This document shows, piece after piece, positions 34,561 to 46,939 of a stretch of DNA of 64,000 nucleotides (the stretch's first letter is position 1; each line of letters begins with the position of its first letter). The notes under the pieces are model-generated. The model saw only the letters and a list, made by a program, of their open reading frames with translations. It was not told the DNA's origin and did no database searches. This DNA is from Cryptomeria japonica (taxonomy: Eukaryota; Streptophyta; Pinopsida; Cupressales; Cupressaceae): positions 148,551,744 to 148,615,743 of the forward strand of contig NC_081407.1 of NCBI RefSeq assembly GCF_030272615.1. Direction: 5' to 3'. The translations under genes and the position numbers were made by a program.

Positions 34561-35887
34561 AGCTTTGGATTCCCGCTTATGATATCCCCGAATCCGAAAT
34601 GATATGTCACCTTGTCGATTCTGAATCCCCATGGTACGGTGAATTCTACACCTATCTCCGTGATCACACCCTTCCTCCCAACCAATCGAATAACCAACGT
34701 AAAACCTTCATTCACCAAACTGCTCGATATACCATTATTGCCGAAACCCTATACCGACGCGGTCTTGATGGTACTCTCCTTCGATGTCTGGAACAAGGTG
34801 AGATAACAAAGGCTTTGGAAGAAGTCCATGAAGGAATTTGCGGGACTCACTCGAGTGGTCCATCACTAGCCAAGAAACTCCTACGCAATGGATACTATTG
34901 GCCATCTATGGAAAAAGACTCCTACTACTTTGTCAGAAAATGCAAGAAATGTCAAGTTCATGGCGACCTGATACATGCACCAGCCCAGGAACTGCAACCA
35001 ATCACAACACCATGGCCTTTCTGTCAATGGGGTCTTGACCTTGTGGGTAAGATTCATCCATCTTCATCCAATGGCCATAAATTCATTATTACCGCCACCG
35101 AATATTTCACAAAGTGGATCGAAGTTGTTCCACTTACCCAAGTCACCGGTAAGTAGATCGCCTCATTCATCCTCAACTACATCATTTGCCGGTATGGTGT
35201 ACCCATGTCCATCATCACAGATAATGGTCTTCCTTTCAAAAATCAGGATGTCCGTGAACTTTGTGAGAAATTTCATATGCAACACCGCTTTTCCACTCCC
35301 TACTACCCACAAGGCAATGGTCAGGCCGAAGCATCCAATAAAAACATATTGAGGATCCTAAAGAAGACAGTCAATGATATCGGTCGTGATTGGCATGTTG
35401 AATTGAATCCAAATTTATGGGCATATCGAACTAGCATTCGAACCCCTACAGGCGCAACTCCCTACTCATTGGTCTATGGCGCTGAAGCTATCTTACCTAT
35501 TGAAGTCGAGATCCCATCACTACGGGTTTCCTTGCACAATCTAATAGATGATGAGTGTACAGAGTCTCACGCCTCCAAGACTTAGAGTTACTCGATGAGA
35601 AGCGACAAGCTACATACAATCACCTCAAAGCCTATCAGCAGCGCATGAGTAGAAGCTACAATCACCGAGTTAGACCTCGTACATTTGAGGTAGGTGATCT
35701 TGTTCTCCGAGAGAATCCTCGCAACCAACCAAACAGAGAACATCAGGGCAAGTTTGAATCAAACTGGCTGGGCCCATATGTTGTCACTGTTGTATTTGGG
35801 TCTGGGGCATATCAGTTGGCTACATCAGAAGGAGAACCGCTCGCAGATCCAATCAACAGCATGCACCTCAAACGGTTTTATACCTAA
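34561..35887 (+). pseudogene. Tat element integrase
   Basis: The HHCC zinc domain is visible (EVHEGICGTHSSGPSLAKKL, later FVRKCKKCQVHG; about 34820-34970). Catalytic residues: Asp in WGLDLVGK (~35028), Asp in ITDNGLPF (~35215), Glu in YPQGNGQAEASNK (~35320), so D-D-E is complete. The C-terminal GPY/F-type end reads SNWLGPYVV ... NSMHLKRFYT. A stop at 35154-35156 replaces Gln, and one frameshift near 35570 moves the last ~110 codons to another frame. Confidence 0.92.
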
Positions 35888-38518
35888 GTTGTGCAGAGCA
35901 TCAGGCTCCCCTGCATACCAGAAAATACCAAAAACATTCAGAAAAATGTCCTGAAGAAATACAAAAACATTCAAAAAGAAAAGAAAAATCATGCATCCAA
36001 ACGGTGAACAACCACTCCGGTGGCACCTTGGGTAAGTGCAATGGTGAAAACCTGGCAAACAGGCGCCACTCGTAAAAAAAAAAACTATGGCTCCAGTATC
36101 TTTCAAGCTCGTTGCGATCACATTCATGCATCCACACATCCATCCATCTAAACCATGGCTTGTTATTTGATCTATAATCAAAGAAAGTACTTCATGCATC
36201 TTGCATCCCGCTTTGTCATAGTCATGTCTACACTTGGGGGCAATGCCCTTAAATCTAGTTGGTGGAAGTGGATTCTACATTACTGGTGATTCATTGGGTA
36301 AAACATTCAAAACTATTTCACAAAATCCAAAAAACATTCAAAAATGACTCACAAAATCAAAAAAACATTCAAAAATGACTCACAAAATCCAAAAACATTC
36401 AAAACAATTCAAAATCCAAAAACATCAGAAAACATCAAAAATCAAACAAAAACACGACAACACCTTGTACATACTCATCCGCACAGATACAAAACAAGCA
36501 TTGACACAATACTCACACAATGACCATTTACCAATCAAAACACACAATCAACATCAACAAAATCGAAAATTGTCTTTAACAAGGATGCATCCTTCCTTAC
36601 CAAAACAAAGACAAAAGTGATGTTTTCTTTGACAAGAAAATTATGTTAAGCTATCAAATACTTGGTTGATTTGTGAGTACAATCATTCGTTTATCTATAT
36701 CAGGATCTTTCAGCATTGTTTTGTATCGTTTGCGCATTATTTCTGATGAAGTTATGGGGCATGTACTAATGGTGTCTACGTGGGAAGTTCACCAAGCTAT
36801 GTGATCTTATGCCAAATGCAGCCATAGATCATTACGGCTTGCTGACTACAGCATATACCTCGACCATATGAGCATGAACCATTACTAAGGATCCTTATTC
36901 TTTATTCTTTATGTATATAATGTTTGTTTGCAGGTACAATGCTCTTCCTTTGGTTCCTCCTACCTCATCCAAACTGGATAAAGGTTTTTATCTCTTAGTA
37001 CGGTATGCACTTGTCTCAGGATATGATCAGCCTAAGATCAAGGAGAACGATCCAAGTCATGCATGAACAAAGATAATCCTTGTCTGTTCCGCAAGCAATA
37101 CTCTGGTCGACTTGACCCTTATATCAAGTCATTGGTATTAACTTGCTATATAAAATCCAGGTAAGGAATACTCAGGTCATCTTGAATCATTATGTCAAGA
37201 TGCTTGTATTCTCTTCCAACATTTTAAAGCTCAATGATGAAAATAGAGCACTATGGATCGTCATTTCATCTCATCTGTTTATATCTTGCATTCCGTTGCA
37301 TATCACCCATCCATTCATTTATTCATATGTAGGCTTTATATGCAAAAGTGACCATTAAAGCTGGTCTTGGATACAATCACGATCGAGTACTCTGATACAT
37401 CATCAATGCATCATGCAAAGTCTTAAAAACCTTGCATTCCTCATGGTCATATCATCATCGCATTTAGTTGCATCTTGCATTAAGTACATTCATGTCATTT
37501 TTAACTTAACATTGCATATAGTTCATTTTTTGACATTAGTTTTCATTAATCATTTGCATCATTGCATCAATCATAAATAATTAGATTCATTCATGGGATC
37601 AAATTGTCTTTTGATTGTTTTAAAATCATTTACGAGACATTCATTTAGTATCGATTATCCATCCTCATTTCATTATCCTTTTCTCATTTATTATTGCATA
37701 CATTCATTTATAGTTAAAAGGTGCATTCATTCATTATTAAGTATCTTATTATGCTCATTTTAGGATTCATTCACATTGCATTCATTATCCTCTTTTTAAA
37801 TTGCATTAAGGTGCAGTTATTAAAACCATAAGTTATAATATCCTCACATTATCATTTTTACTTAAAATCATATTTAAAGCATTTAGAATCATAAATCCAT
37901 CTATTTCCAAACATTGGTTCATACCATTTTATATATATCCATTTTACATATGCATTCATTTAGGCATTATCATATAAACATTTGTACTTTACATTTTGTT
38001 TATCCATATTACATTCATATAAAAACATCTAGTTGCATATCCATACATAAATATCATTCATTCAACCATTGCATTAACATCATCGCATAAATCATCTCAT
38101 CATTATATTGCAATAGGAAACACCAAAATCCTGTTCATAAATAATCACAAGCATACATCATCATCATGGCATCACATACATAAAGCATTACATCAAAAAT
38201 CAAACAAATCATACATATATAAACCTGCATTCATATGTCAGTATCCGGCATCATACATCATCATAAAAACACATGCATATAAGAAACATCTCATCAAATG
38301 CATACATATACACAAATCCATCTAAGCAATAACTCATCATCCTACATAAACATCCATACATAATCAACTGCATATCATCAAAATATGGGATCTCCTCATA
38401 TATATCATCTCATATATCATAGTACAATGAAGTCTACAAAATCGGCTACCAAGAGCCATCCAAGATACAATCCAAAAAAATAAACAATGATACAATACAT
38501 ATATGCAAAAATGCTCTC
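35888..38518. other. Spacer between integrase and PMD gene
   Basis: No gene seen. 36301-36425 has about four copies of a ~32-bp unit (aacattcaaaaatgactcac). 37440-38480 is low-complexity CATT/CATCA-rich DNA with very little G on the plus strand. A polypurine-like ACTTGGGGGCAAT lies near 36230. Confidence 0.6.
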
Positions 38519-40452
38519 TCAAATGCCACTCTGGCCAGATGTTGTCCCACCACCTCCTCCACCTCCACCTGCTCCACCACTGGTGCCCGCACCACCTAAT
38601 CCATCTCTCCGTGGAGGCCTCATCGAACCATCACTCACTCCTGCATCCCCTGATCTCTCCCTCCGCAGAGGACCCATCACACCCCCACTGCTCTGCACCC
38701 TCTGTGATCGCTCTGATCTGCCCTGCCGCATCTGAGAATAGCTAAGAGCTCGCTAACTAACTGGCACCACCTGCTCATATAAACCCCACCAGTAGTCTAT
38801 CTCCACCTGTGCTCGCCGCATCTCACTCATCACCTCCCCCGTAGGCCCCTGTGCTCCTAATCCCATCCGGACTCTCTCCTACAGCTCTGCTAATCTCTCC
38901 ACTGCACATCCCTAGCCACCACCTCCACCTCCAAATCCTCTACTCGGGTCTGCAAATGTGCTATCATGTGATCCCAAAGATCTCTAGTGGCTCCCTCCCC
39001 GGTATCCATAGTCGCCTCACCTGTACCACCCTCTCCAGTAACTCCCTCCCCTCTGTCCATCGGGATCTCCCTCTCCATCCCCCTCCCACCCAGCCGAACT
39101 CCTCCCTGTATCAATGGTCCCTGTGATATCCGTAGAGGCAGTCCACCTCTCCCTCTCCGCTGAACCCACATCCCCAACCCACCACCTCCTCCTCCTCCTC
39201 CACCTCCTCCTCCCCCTCCTCCTCCCCCTGCCCTCGGTCCTCGACCTCCTGCCCTCCTCCGTCTCTGTCCCCTCTCATCCTCAAAATCTGGGATCGGCTC
39301 TGCTGGATCAGATATCTGTAAGATCGGGTGCGCTGCCCGGTACTGTGTGTACTCATCTGACACTCCTACATCCACGACCCTCAGTCGTATATCCCACAGT
39401 CTCGCCTGCAGCATCTAAAACCCTGCCAGTGCCTGATCATACGGTAGCACTGGCCCCCATGCATACCTCTCCCGAATCACCTGAGCATACTCCCCTGATC
39501 TACTAGGCAGTCCCTGTTGTCGTCCAAACTATCTCAGCACTCTCCCGGGCACCTGTCTCTCCACATGATATGAGGTCCTCCCAATGAGGAATCAGGTCAT
39601 AAAAACATAAGGCAGTGCCTCTGCATCATCATCCCATGGCTCACACTCCAGGTATGGTCGTCATATCACTGCATCCAGATCGTCCAATGCCCGCCGCCAC
39701 CACTCTAACTTCCCCAGGTGGGGCTGACTCATCATGCCGCTATACATGAACATATACGGCTGATCTACTGCATGGAACCTCAGACTCACTAGTTGAGTCA
39801 CTGGTAGGTGCTCATAGGCCCAAATATGCAGCAGCGTCACTCCCACTACTAAAGAACCCCTCCCCCGGTAAACCACCTCATGGAGCTCCTAGTATAGGTG
39901 CGCCAGCACGCACGGCCCCCACGCAAATCGGGTCCCCTCGGTAATCATCATCTCGACCACCTGCCCCCATCTCATGACCAAATCATGTGATCGCCTATCC
40001 GGACAAAGAAGTCCTCCCATGATACCTGATAAGACTGCTGGAAGAGGCTCATATAACACCGCTATCTCCTCCCAGGCAATCGAGCCATCATCAATAAACA
40101 TGTCCTCATCAAAAATCCTCTAAACTGCAAGGGTCCCTTAAGATCTGTCATATGTGACCAGCTCCCTCCGAATCGGAATCTGTAGGATGCGCCACACATC
40201 CTCTAGGGTTGCTGTAATCTCCCTTTGTGCCAGATGGAAGGTGCACGTCTCGCTGTGCCACCACTCTGCTAATGCTGTGATCAATCCGTGATTCATACGA
40301 ATCACGGGCATGTGCATCACCTCATACAATCTGGGCGCGGCAATGCAATCAATCTCTGCCTCTGTCAATCGATCCCGCAACCCCTGTGTCGTAGGATGTC
40401 GCTCGCATATCTGCAACATGCCTAGCTCCTCCTGCACATGGACATTCATCAA
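38519..40452 (-). pseudogene. Plant mobile domain (PMD, aminotransferase-like) gene in antisense
   Basis: Minus strand. N-terminal: LRDRLTEAEIDCIAAPRLYE, then NHGLITALAEWWHSETCTFH and ITATLEDVWRILQIPI (40335-40150), the signature of the plant mobile domain family. Downstream, in the same frame, are WEEIAVLYEPLPAVLSG, VTLLHIWAYEHLPVTQL and WDIRLRVVDVGVSDEY. The C-terminus is Gly/Arg-rich from a (CCT)n-type repeat (39180-39230). A one-step frameshift near 38890 is needed to continue with EIDYWWGLYEQVV to 38519. About six or more in-frame stops occur (for example TAA 40138-40140), most in contexts compatible with lost Gln codons. PMD proteins occur both as host silencing-related proteins and inside plant transposons. 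Here it is element cargo. Confidence 0.85.
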
Positions 40453-40704
40453 TCATCATTAGTTGTTTTATTTTCAAACTTTCTTAAGTTTAAACCTAGA
40501 CTATCAACAGATACTTTGATCAAGTATCTTCGGGTCTCAACAATTAAGCAATCATGGCAACCTAGACTTCAACAAGCATTTATCCTAATGACCTATGTCT
40601 CATCATGCTGCTATGGTTCAAAACAACTCCCACTCCACATCGCCCTCCATCCATCATTGGCATCGGGAGATTTTCTTCATCCAAACTGGGGCATCTCTTT
40701 AACC

Positions 40705-41025
40705 TAAAACAACAACGCTATTTTACCAACAAAAGTGCTAGTTTCTCCACAATAGCGCTACAACCCTAACAAAAGCACTCAATCAGCTATCCAACAGCGC
40801 TCAAACTACAAATGCGCTAAAACAACTACACAGTAGCGCTAATCAAGATCAATCGTGCTCAAACAAGCCCTCAATAGTGCTTATTAATCAATAGTGCCTA
40901 AACTTGCATACAATAGCACTAAAACATTTCAAAAGCGCTCAAACAATGGGGCAATAGCGTCATTGCAGCACAGTAGCGCTAGTTCATGGAGCAAAAGCGC
41001 CAAAACCATAGTTCCAGCGCTCTTG
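40705..41025 (-). repeat. AGCGCTATTG array upstream of the PMD gene
   Basis: About sixteen degenerate copies (CAATAGCGCT on plus, AGCGCTATTG on minus) at roughly 40715, 40735, 40755, 40775, 40797, 40814, 40836, 40855, 40877, 40894, 40916, 40935, 40956, 40976, 40997 and 41017; mean spacing about 20 bases. Confidence 0.88.
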
Positions 41026-41558
41026 CTCCGACTCGACTTGGACTCAGTAAAACACCTATCAAAAATGCGTAAAAATCCAAAATTTCAATTTGTGTATCGC
41101 TGGTCCATAGTAGTCTGGCTGCTGGAACTGTCAGATTCGCTCAAATCTGTGCTCGGTAATCGATATCGGCATCCTGACTGCTGCTCGCTCCTTCAAAAGG
41201 TCACTATCAGAGCTCTGGTTTCATACTGGTCGCGATCACAAATGATCTTGTTTTCACCCCTTTCACCCCATTTATACCCTTCGTCGTCACCGTAACTTCC
41301 CCCCGCTCATCGCCGTGGTCCCCGTGAACTTCCCCAGCCCCCCATTTCTCCATTTTACCCCCATTTTCTTCTATTTTTCACCCATCTTGCTCACTTCTTC
41401 TCTTCTAACACCCTACCAATTCTTATTATTTTTCGGCCCATCTCTCGAGGGGGCATACCACCCATTAAATTTACATTTTATGGGGTATTTCTTCACACCA
41501 GTTTTTTTTCTTTCTTTGAAACGACGCGATAAACCGCACCGTTTCAAAGAGGGGCAAA
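41026..41558 (+). other. 3' internal end of the Tat element with polypurine tract
   Basis: Non-coding. It ends in AAAGAGGGGCAAA (41546-41558), the polypurine tract touching the 3' LTR. Confidence 0.75.
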
Positions 41559-42945
41559 TGTAGTCACACAAATCTATCCAGCTTAATTAAATAAATATTT
41601 GCTATTTATTTGATTAAAAATCCACTAGCCATCAGTTAATTTAATTAATATTTAATTAATTTATTCTCAAACATTCTTCTATTAATTAAATAAATTATTC
41701 AATTTATTTTAATTAATTCATTAAATCAAATTCACAATCAATTAAATAAATAAAATCTATTTATTTAATTAAAATCCCCTTTTCCTCTTTTAAATAAATT
41801 AAATAAAAACATTTATTTAAATCATTATCCCCCCCCCACTTGCATTTTCCTACAAATGCAACTTGCACACATTTATTGAAATAAATGAATTTTTATTTTA
41901 ATAAAATCTTATTTTCCCTCACCCACCAAATCCACTTGCAAAATCTAATCCCCTTCTAGATTTTTCTAACCCCTTCCTAATTAGCCTAATCCATCCCCTA
42001 ATTATTGTCACATTCCTAAGAAATATGGAGTCACTTCTCAAAGACTTCAAAAGTCTTTGAAAAACATTTAATGCTTTGTGTGTTCAACAAATTAACCCCC
42101 AAAGTCTTCCAAGACCACTAATGGCTCTTACATGACCATTTATTGCTCTTACATAACCATTTATGGTTATTTCAAACTTGTCTCCCCAAACATTTATTGT
42201 TTTGACCATATTCATCTTTTTCACATTTGCACAAGAGTTTATCCATTGGATAAAAGCTTTATTCTTTGAATAAAGAGTTTATTTATTCAACTAACCTTGA
42301 CTTTAACTCCCAAGGTCATATCAAGCATTTAATGCTTATTCCCTCCCCTCTCAACCTATCTCACATTGACACTTGTCATCCTGGGATTGGGTTGAAAGCC
42401 CTCACATGGATTTGAAATCATTCAATCCTGACCCTTGTTGAGATTACTCAATCTCAACCATCCATTGCTCCATTTTTCCTATAAATAGAGCCCATTTCTT
42501 CATAATCCAGATCCTGAAAACTTGTATGCATTTAACCTAAAGGCATTTTAGAGAGCATTTAGCATAGCAAACTAAAATTTTGTTGTTTTGGGTTAAAATC
42601 AATCATTTTAATATCATCTAGTATTTTATCTTTTCATTTTACATTTAGAGCAAAAATACTCAAATCTCAATCCTCTATAAGCATCCACAGTGCAAAAAGC
42701 TGCTGAGAGCTACACTATTTTGGAACTTGGAGAGGAGAGGAACAAGGGAGAAGGAGCTAATAGCATGCTAACAGACATTTGGAGATGTCTTATTATCTTT
42801 GTGTCATTTGTTAGATATATTAGCATGATTTTAGTATCTCTTTTGATATGCCTGTTTAGATTAGTTTTTGATTGACTAACACTAGCGGTTTCTTGTGTGT
42901 GTGTTATTTATCTCAGACTAACCTTGTCCATTTTGCAGGGCATCA
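41559..42945 (+). repeat. 3' LTR of the Tat element
   Basis: 1,387 bp, same length as the 5' copy with no net indel; TATA box at 42480-42488. Followed by GTAAC at 42946-42950. Confidence 0.96.
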
Positions 42946-42950
42946 GTAAC

Positions 42951-45430
42951 AAACCGCCAACATTCATTAGTAATTTCACAATGTTACAAAAAATGATCAA
43001 TACATTCATCATGTTTCTTGCACATCACACATTGAAAAGGACCAAAGAAACCAATCCATTGAAGTCTATCTCCAATAAGGATCCTAATTTTGAGAGCCAA
43101 CCAAGAAAGGGATGCAACTTTTCGCATACAATTTTTATTCCAACACAAACTATAAGGCCAACTCTCCTCCACTTCTTTCACTTCCAATTAGTTGTACCCA
43201 ACCTTAATTGAATATTTTATATGGTTGGTTCCACACTAGACAATAAAATCACTACCTCCTGATAAAAGGATCTTACTTTCTGCCAAGATTTTCTAAAGCA
43301 ATCCTTCATTCTCCTGTCTAAATTCAATTCCTTAACCAACTTCCACTTTCAGTCCTCCCTATCCTCTTCCAAACCTTTGACCAATAAGTCAATCATTTTG
43401 GGTTCCCAACATTCCAAAATAACTTCTTTCACAACCTGAAATCCTGAGTCTACACCTAAAACCTTGAACCCATCCCACGAGTCATCCCAAAATTGAGCCA
43501 ACTTGCCATCACCCAAAACCCAAGTGAGATGATCTACAATAATTAGGCAACAAGAGACCATGAAATTATGAATAGTTAAGCCACGAGGGGGGTTCTAAAT
43601 TGTTAAAATATGCTCCCTCAATGGATTATCTAGATACTTTACTTGTAGAACTTTTGCCCACATCTAATTCAAATTAGTATACATGCTCCAAACAAATTTT
43701 CTCCCATAGCCTAATTCATCAACTATCAGTTATGCAACCCCACCCCCCAACTTGCTTAGGCTTGCAGATTTTATCCCATGCCAAAAGAGAGATTTTATCA
43801 TGATCATGGCTGGCACTCCAAAAAAACTTTTTCATTTTCTATTTGACCACCCTTATAATATTTTTTAGAATTCTAAGCCACATCATGAAGAAGATGGGGA
43901 TAGCATAAATCACAAAGTTGGGGATAAGAATTAGCCCTGCAGAAGTCAACCATTTACTTTTCTATCCATCCATTTTGTTGAGACAACTGCCCACTAATCC
44001 CTTTGAGAGATTTAACTTGTAAGCACCAACAAATAATGGAGTACCCAAAAATTTCCCGACAAAAGCACCCGACTTAATTTCCATGATCTTTGCAATTTAT
44101 CTTTGTTCATCCACCTTGGTATTAAAGAAAAAAATCTCAAACTTCTTCCAATTTATGCATTGCCCAAAAGCACAACTTTAGGAGTTCAATGCATATTTAA
44201 TACACCTATCATCTCTAAAAGAGGACTCTCCCATTAACAAGGTATCATTTGTGAATTGCAAGTTGTAGGGGGTTCCAAGCTTGTAGCAATTCAAACTCCA
44301 AACCACAAACTATCTACCTGTTTCTTGGAAATGAACTTGCCTAGTACTTTGACCATTATGATGAAAAGGAAGGGAAAAATTGGGTCTCCCTTCCTTAAAT
44401 CTCTTGAAGACTCGAAGAAGCCTTGAGGGATTCCATTAACCAGGACCAAGAAATGAGGTCCACTAATACAACTTCTCGCCCAATCTATCCATTTTTTTAC
44501 CAAACCTAAAATAGTTTAAAACCTTCAACAAAAAGGATCTATCCACATTGTCATATGCCTTTTTGATATCAAGTTTAACAAACATCTTCTTTGTCCCAAC
44601 CAATCTAAATGAATGAATGACCTCATGGGAGATAATTATGCCTTTTGCAGTAGACCTACTTGGTGCAAACCCACTTTGTTCTTAAAATATAATTGTGCCC
44701 AGAACCTTTTTAGCCTATTTTCCATAACTTTTGGTATCACCTTATAAACTAAATCACAAAGAGATCATCTTGAGATCATCAAAATATGAAACATTCTCCT
44801 TCTTCAAGATGAGGGAAATCACAGTATTATTAAAATCTTCAAAACAAAGCTATTAGCTCTAGATTCTTCAACCACTTCCCATAAATCATACTTCAAGATA
44901 TCCCATAATTTACTAAAAAAAAGCAAGAAAGCCATCCAAACTAGGGGCTTTATCCCAATCCATAGAAAAAATGGTATGTTTGACTTCGTCCATCCTAACC
45001 AGTTCTCGCAACATGCAATTTTTGTCTTTCATAATCAAACAAGGAATAAATCATAAAATATCCCCATAATCCATTATCTCTCATTCTTCATTAGTAGATA
45101 AAAGCTTTTTAAAGAAACACCCCACCTCTTTATTGATATCTTCAACATTAACCAACCAATTGCCTCCAACATTCTTGATGGTATAAATCCTATTACCCAA
45201 GTTTCTTGTTTTACCAAGTTATGAAACAAAAATGTATTTTGATCCCCTTCTTTCAACCAACACTCTCTTGACTTCTACCTCCAGAAAACCTCTTCCCTAG
45301 CTAAAACTTTGAATATTGGGAATTTAACATTTTTTCTTCAACACAATCCACTTCTTCCATACCTTTTTGAATTACTTTGTCATGTAATTTCTCTAGTTTT
45401 TTCTTCAAGAGGAAGTTTCTCAACAAAGAT
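42951..45430 (-). pseudogene. LINE-A, reverse transcriptase and zinc finger
   Basis: Minus strand, L1-type plant LINE ORF2. The RT part includes VLVNGIPQGFF and RDLRKGDPIFPFLFII (44290-44460); the thumb and connector are scattered in several frames. The zinc-binding end CVMCKKHDECIDHF lies near 43060-42980. The upstream part (45430-45074) is ORF2 sequence before RT; no endonuclease is seen, so the copy is probably 5'-truncated near the microsatellite. Many stops and frameshifts make this the most decayed coding sequence here, in keeping with its being the outermost host of the nest. Confidence 0.78.
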
Positions 45431-45478
45431 TCTTTAAAATGAGCTCGATTTCATTCTTTCAAACATGACTTAATATGT

Positions 45479-45600
45479 AAATGTGCATATATATGTATAT
45501 ACATATGTACATATATATGTGCATGTAGATGTATACATGTGCATGTACATGTATACATGTACATATACATATATATGTATATGTATATACATGAATAATC
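45479..45600. repeat. TA/TGCATG microsatellite
   Basis: Alternating purine-pyrimidine run of (ta), (ca) and (tgcatg) words, about 120 bp. Confidence 0.9.
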
Positions 45601-45888
45601 TGTTATATATATTAGTGTCGAAAATGATCCCCAAAAAAGCATAAAGAAAATGATTTTTAGGGAACATCAATTCTCTTTAATTGATACAAGTGAAAGATAT
45701 GATGCGACCCTTGCCAAACATAAATAGGGACACCTATTAATAAATTGGCCCCCATTTATATTTTTAATTTTAATATGGTGAGCAACCCCACATGACTAAA
45801 CAGTTTGATTTAGATGTATTTTTTCAATTTGTAATTGGGTAAATTATTATTTTTTATTGGTTGATTAGGTGAACAGGTATTGACGTAA
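45601..45888. other. Unassigned non-coding DNA
   Basis: No frame, repeat or motif recognised between the microsatellite and LTR-B. Confidence 0.4.
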
Positions 45889-46939
45889 TCCTTTGTTGGC
45901 ATTAAAGTTGTCATTGATGTCAATAGTTGAGATGATGCAGTGGACAAATATGCAAAGTGGACAAAGATGCAGAGATGATAAGTTCCACAGAGAGCAAGTG
46001 CCACTAGACAGAATGATAGCCTCACTCCCACTAGTCAAAGATGTAGAGACATGAAGACATCAGTTTGGAAAAGTATAGAGATGCAGTATGATGTGTGCCC
46101 CAGAGGAAGATGAAGATGCAACAATGCCATATAATAATCTTGATGGAAAAGATCAAGGTGTCCTAGAGCAGGTAACTCACAGAGTGAAGATATAGAAATG
46201 AGCAGATGGAAGGTGTGTTTGAGCAGATGGAGTTTGTGTTTGAGAAAGTTGAATGGGCATTAAATTTGCATTTATTCAACATAAAGCAAGCATGGTTGGT
46301 CTTGCTTTTGGATAAAGAAGATGTGGGTCATAAATTTCTACAGAAACATTGAGCAAGCTAGTCTGACTCGGAAAAAGTATAGTTGCAGTTGTGTATCACA
46401 CACCATGTTATTCGCACTTTGTTGCAATGGTTGTGCATAACACGTAGGTTATCACTATGCAATAGATTCCATGGATTACAAAGGTGATCACGTGTGAAAT
46501 TCATGTGCTTCAGTGTTGGAATCAAATTCTACTTCGACCTCATGATGTGTTGGATTCATCGAATTTGATCCATGCAAGTTACAAGTTGAGAAATGGTAAA
46601 AATCCATTGTTTGGCAATTTTCGGCATGACTGTGTTTCTGTCTCAACGATATCATCTATTTTGGTGTGACCCGGTTTATCATTGTGACTCATTTCGAGCT
46701 ATACGGTCATTTATATGCTATACCGACAGGGTTCCCTTATCGGTGAGACGGAGTGGATGTCTGGCCGATGTATCTTGATTTCAATGTAAGTTTGCCTTTC
46801 GGCAAGACCCTTTCTCCCTTTGGCTACCCCTTTGGATTATACCAAAATCATTTATTTTGGTTTGACTGTCTTCAATTCTTGGCAATGGAGGTTTCATTTC
46901 GGCAAAGAGTTGGTCTATCGAGAATTCAATTACATGATG

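Larger units (their letters stand above)
24519..42945 (+). mobile_element. Complete Tat-lineage Ty3/gypsy element with antisense PMD gene, TSD GTAAC
   Basis: 18,427 bp bounded by two 1,387-bp LTRs with GTAAC on both sides (24514-24518 and 42946-42950). The order is LTR, tRNA-Trp-like primer site, ~2.7-kb leader with a 20-bp-period array, gag-protease-RT-RNase H-second RNase H-integrase in one frame, ~2.6-kb spacer, minus-strand PMD pseudogene, a second 20-bp-period array, polypurine tract, LTR. The second RNase H after the usual one and an extra antisense ORF near the 3' LTR are marks of the Tat lineage. By eye the LTRs differ at roughly 30 positions (about 2%). It inserted in LINE-A. Confidence 0.95.

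Noticed and set aside
39111-39506. Plus-strand Pro/Leu-rich frames opposite the PMD gene
   Set aside because: They are the complement of the Gly/Arg-rich PMD coding and of a (CCT)n repeat.
42690-42875. Short plus-strand frame in the 3' LTR of the Tat element
   Set aside because: It lies after the TATA box in the transcribed part of the LTR; in the other LTR the matching frame starts differently, and it has no motif.
45451-45670. Two minus-strand frames rich in Tyr/Ile/His
   Set aside because: Translation of the TA/CA microsatellite.
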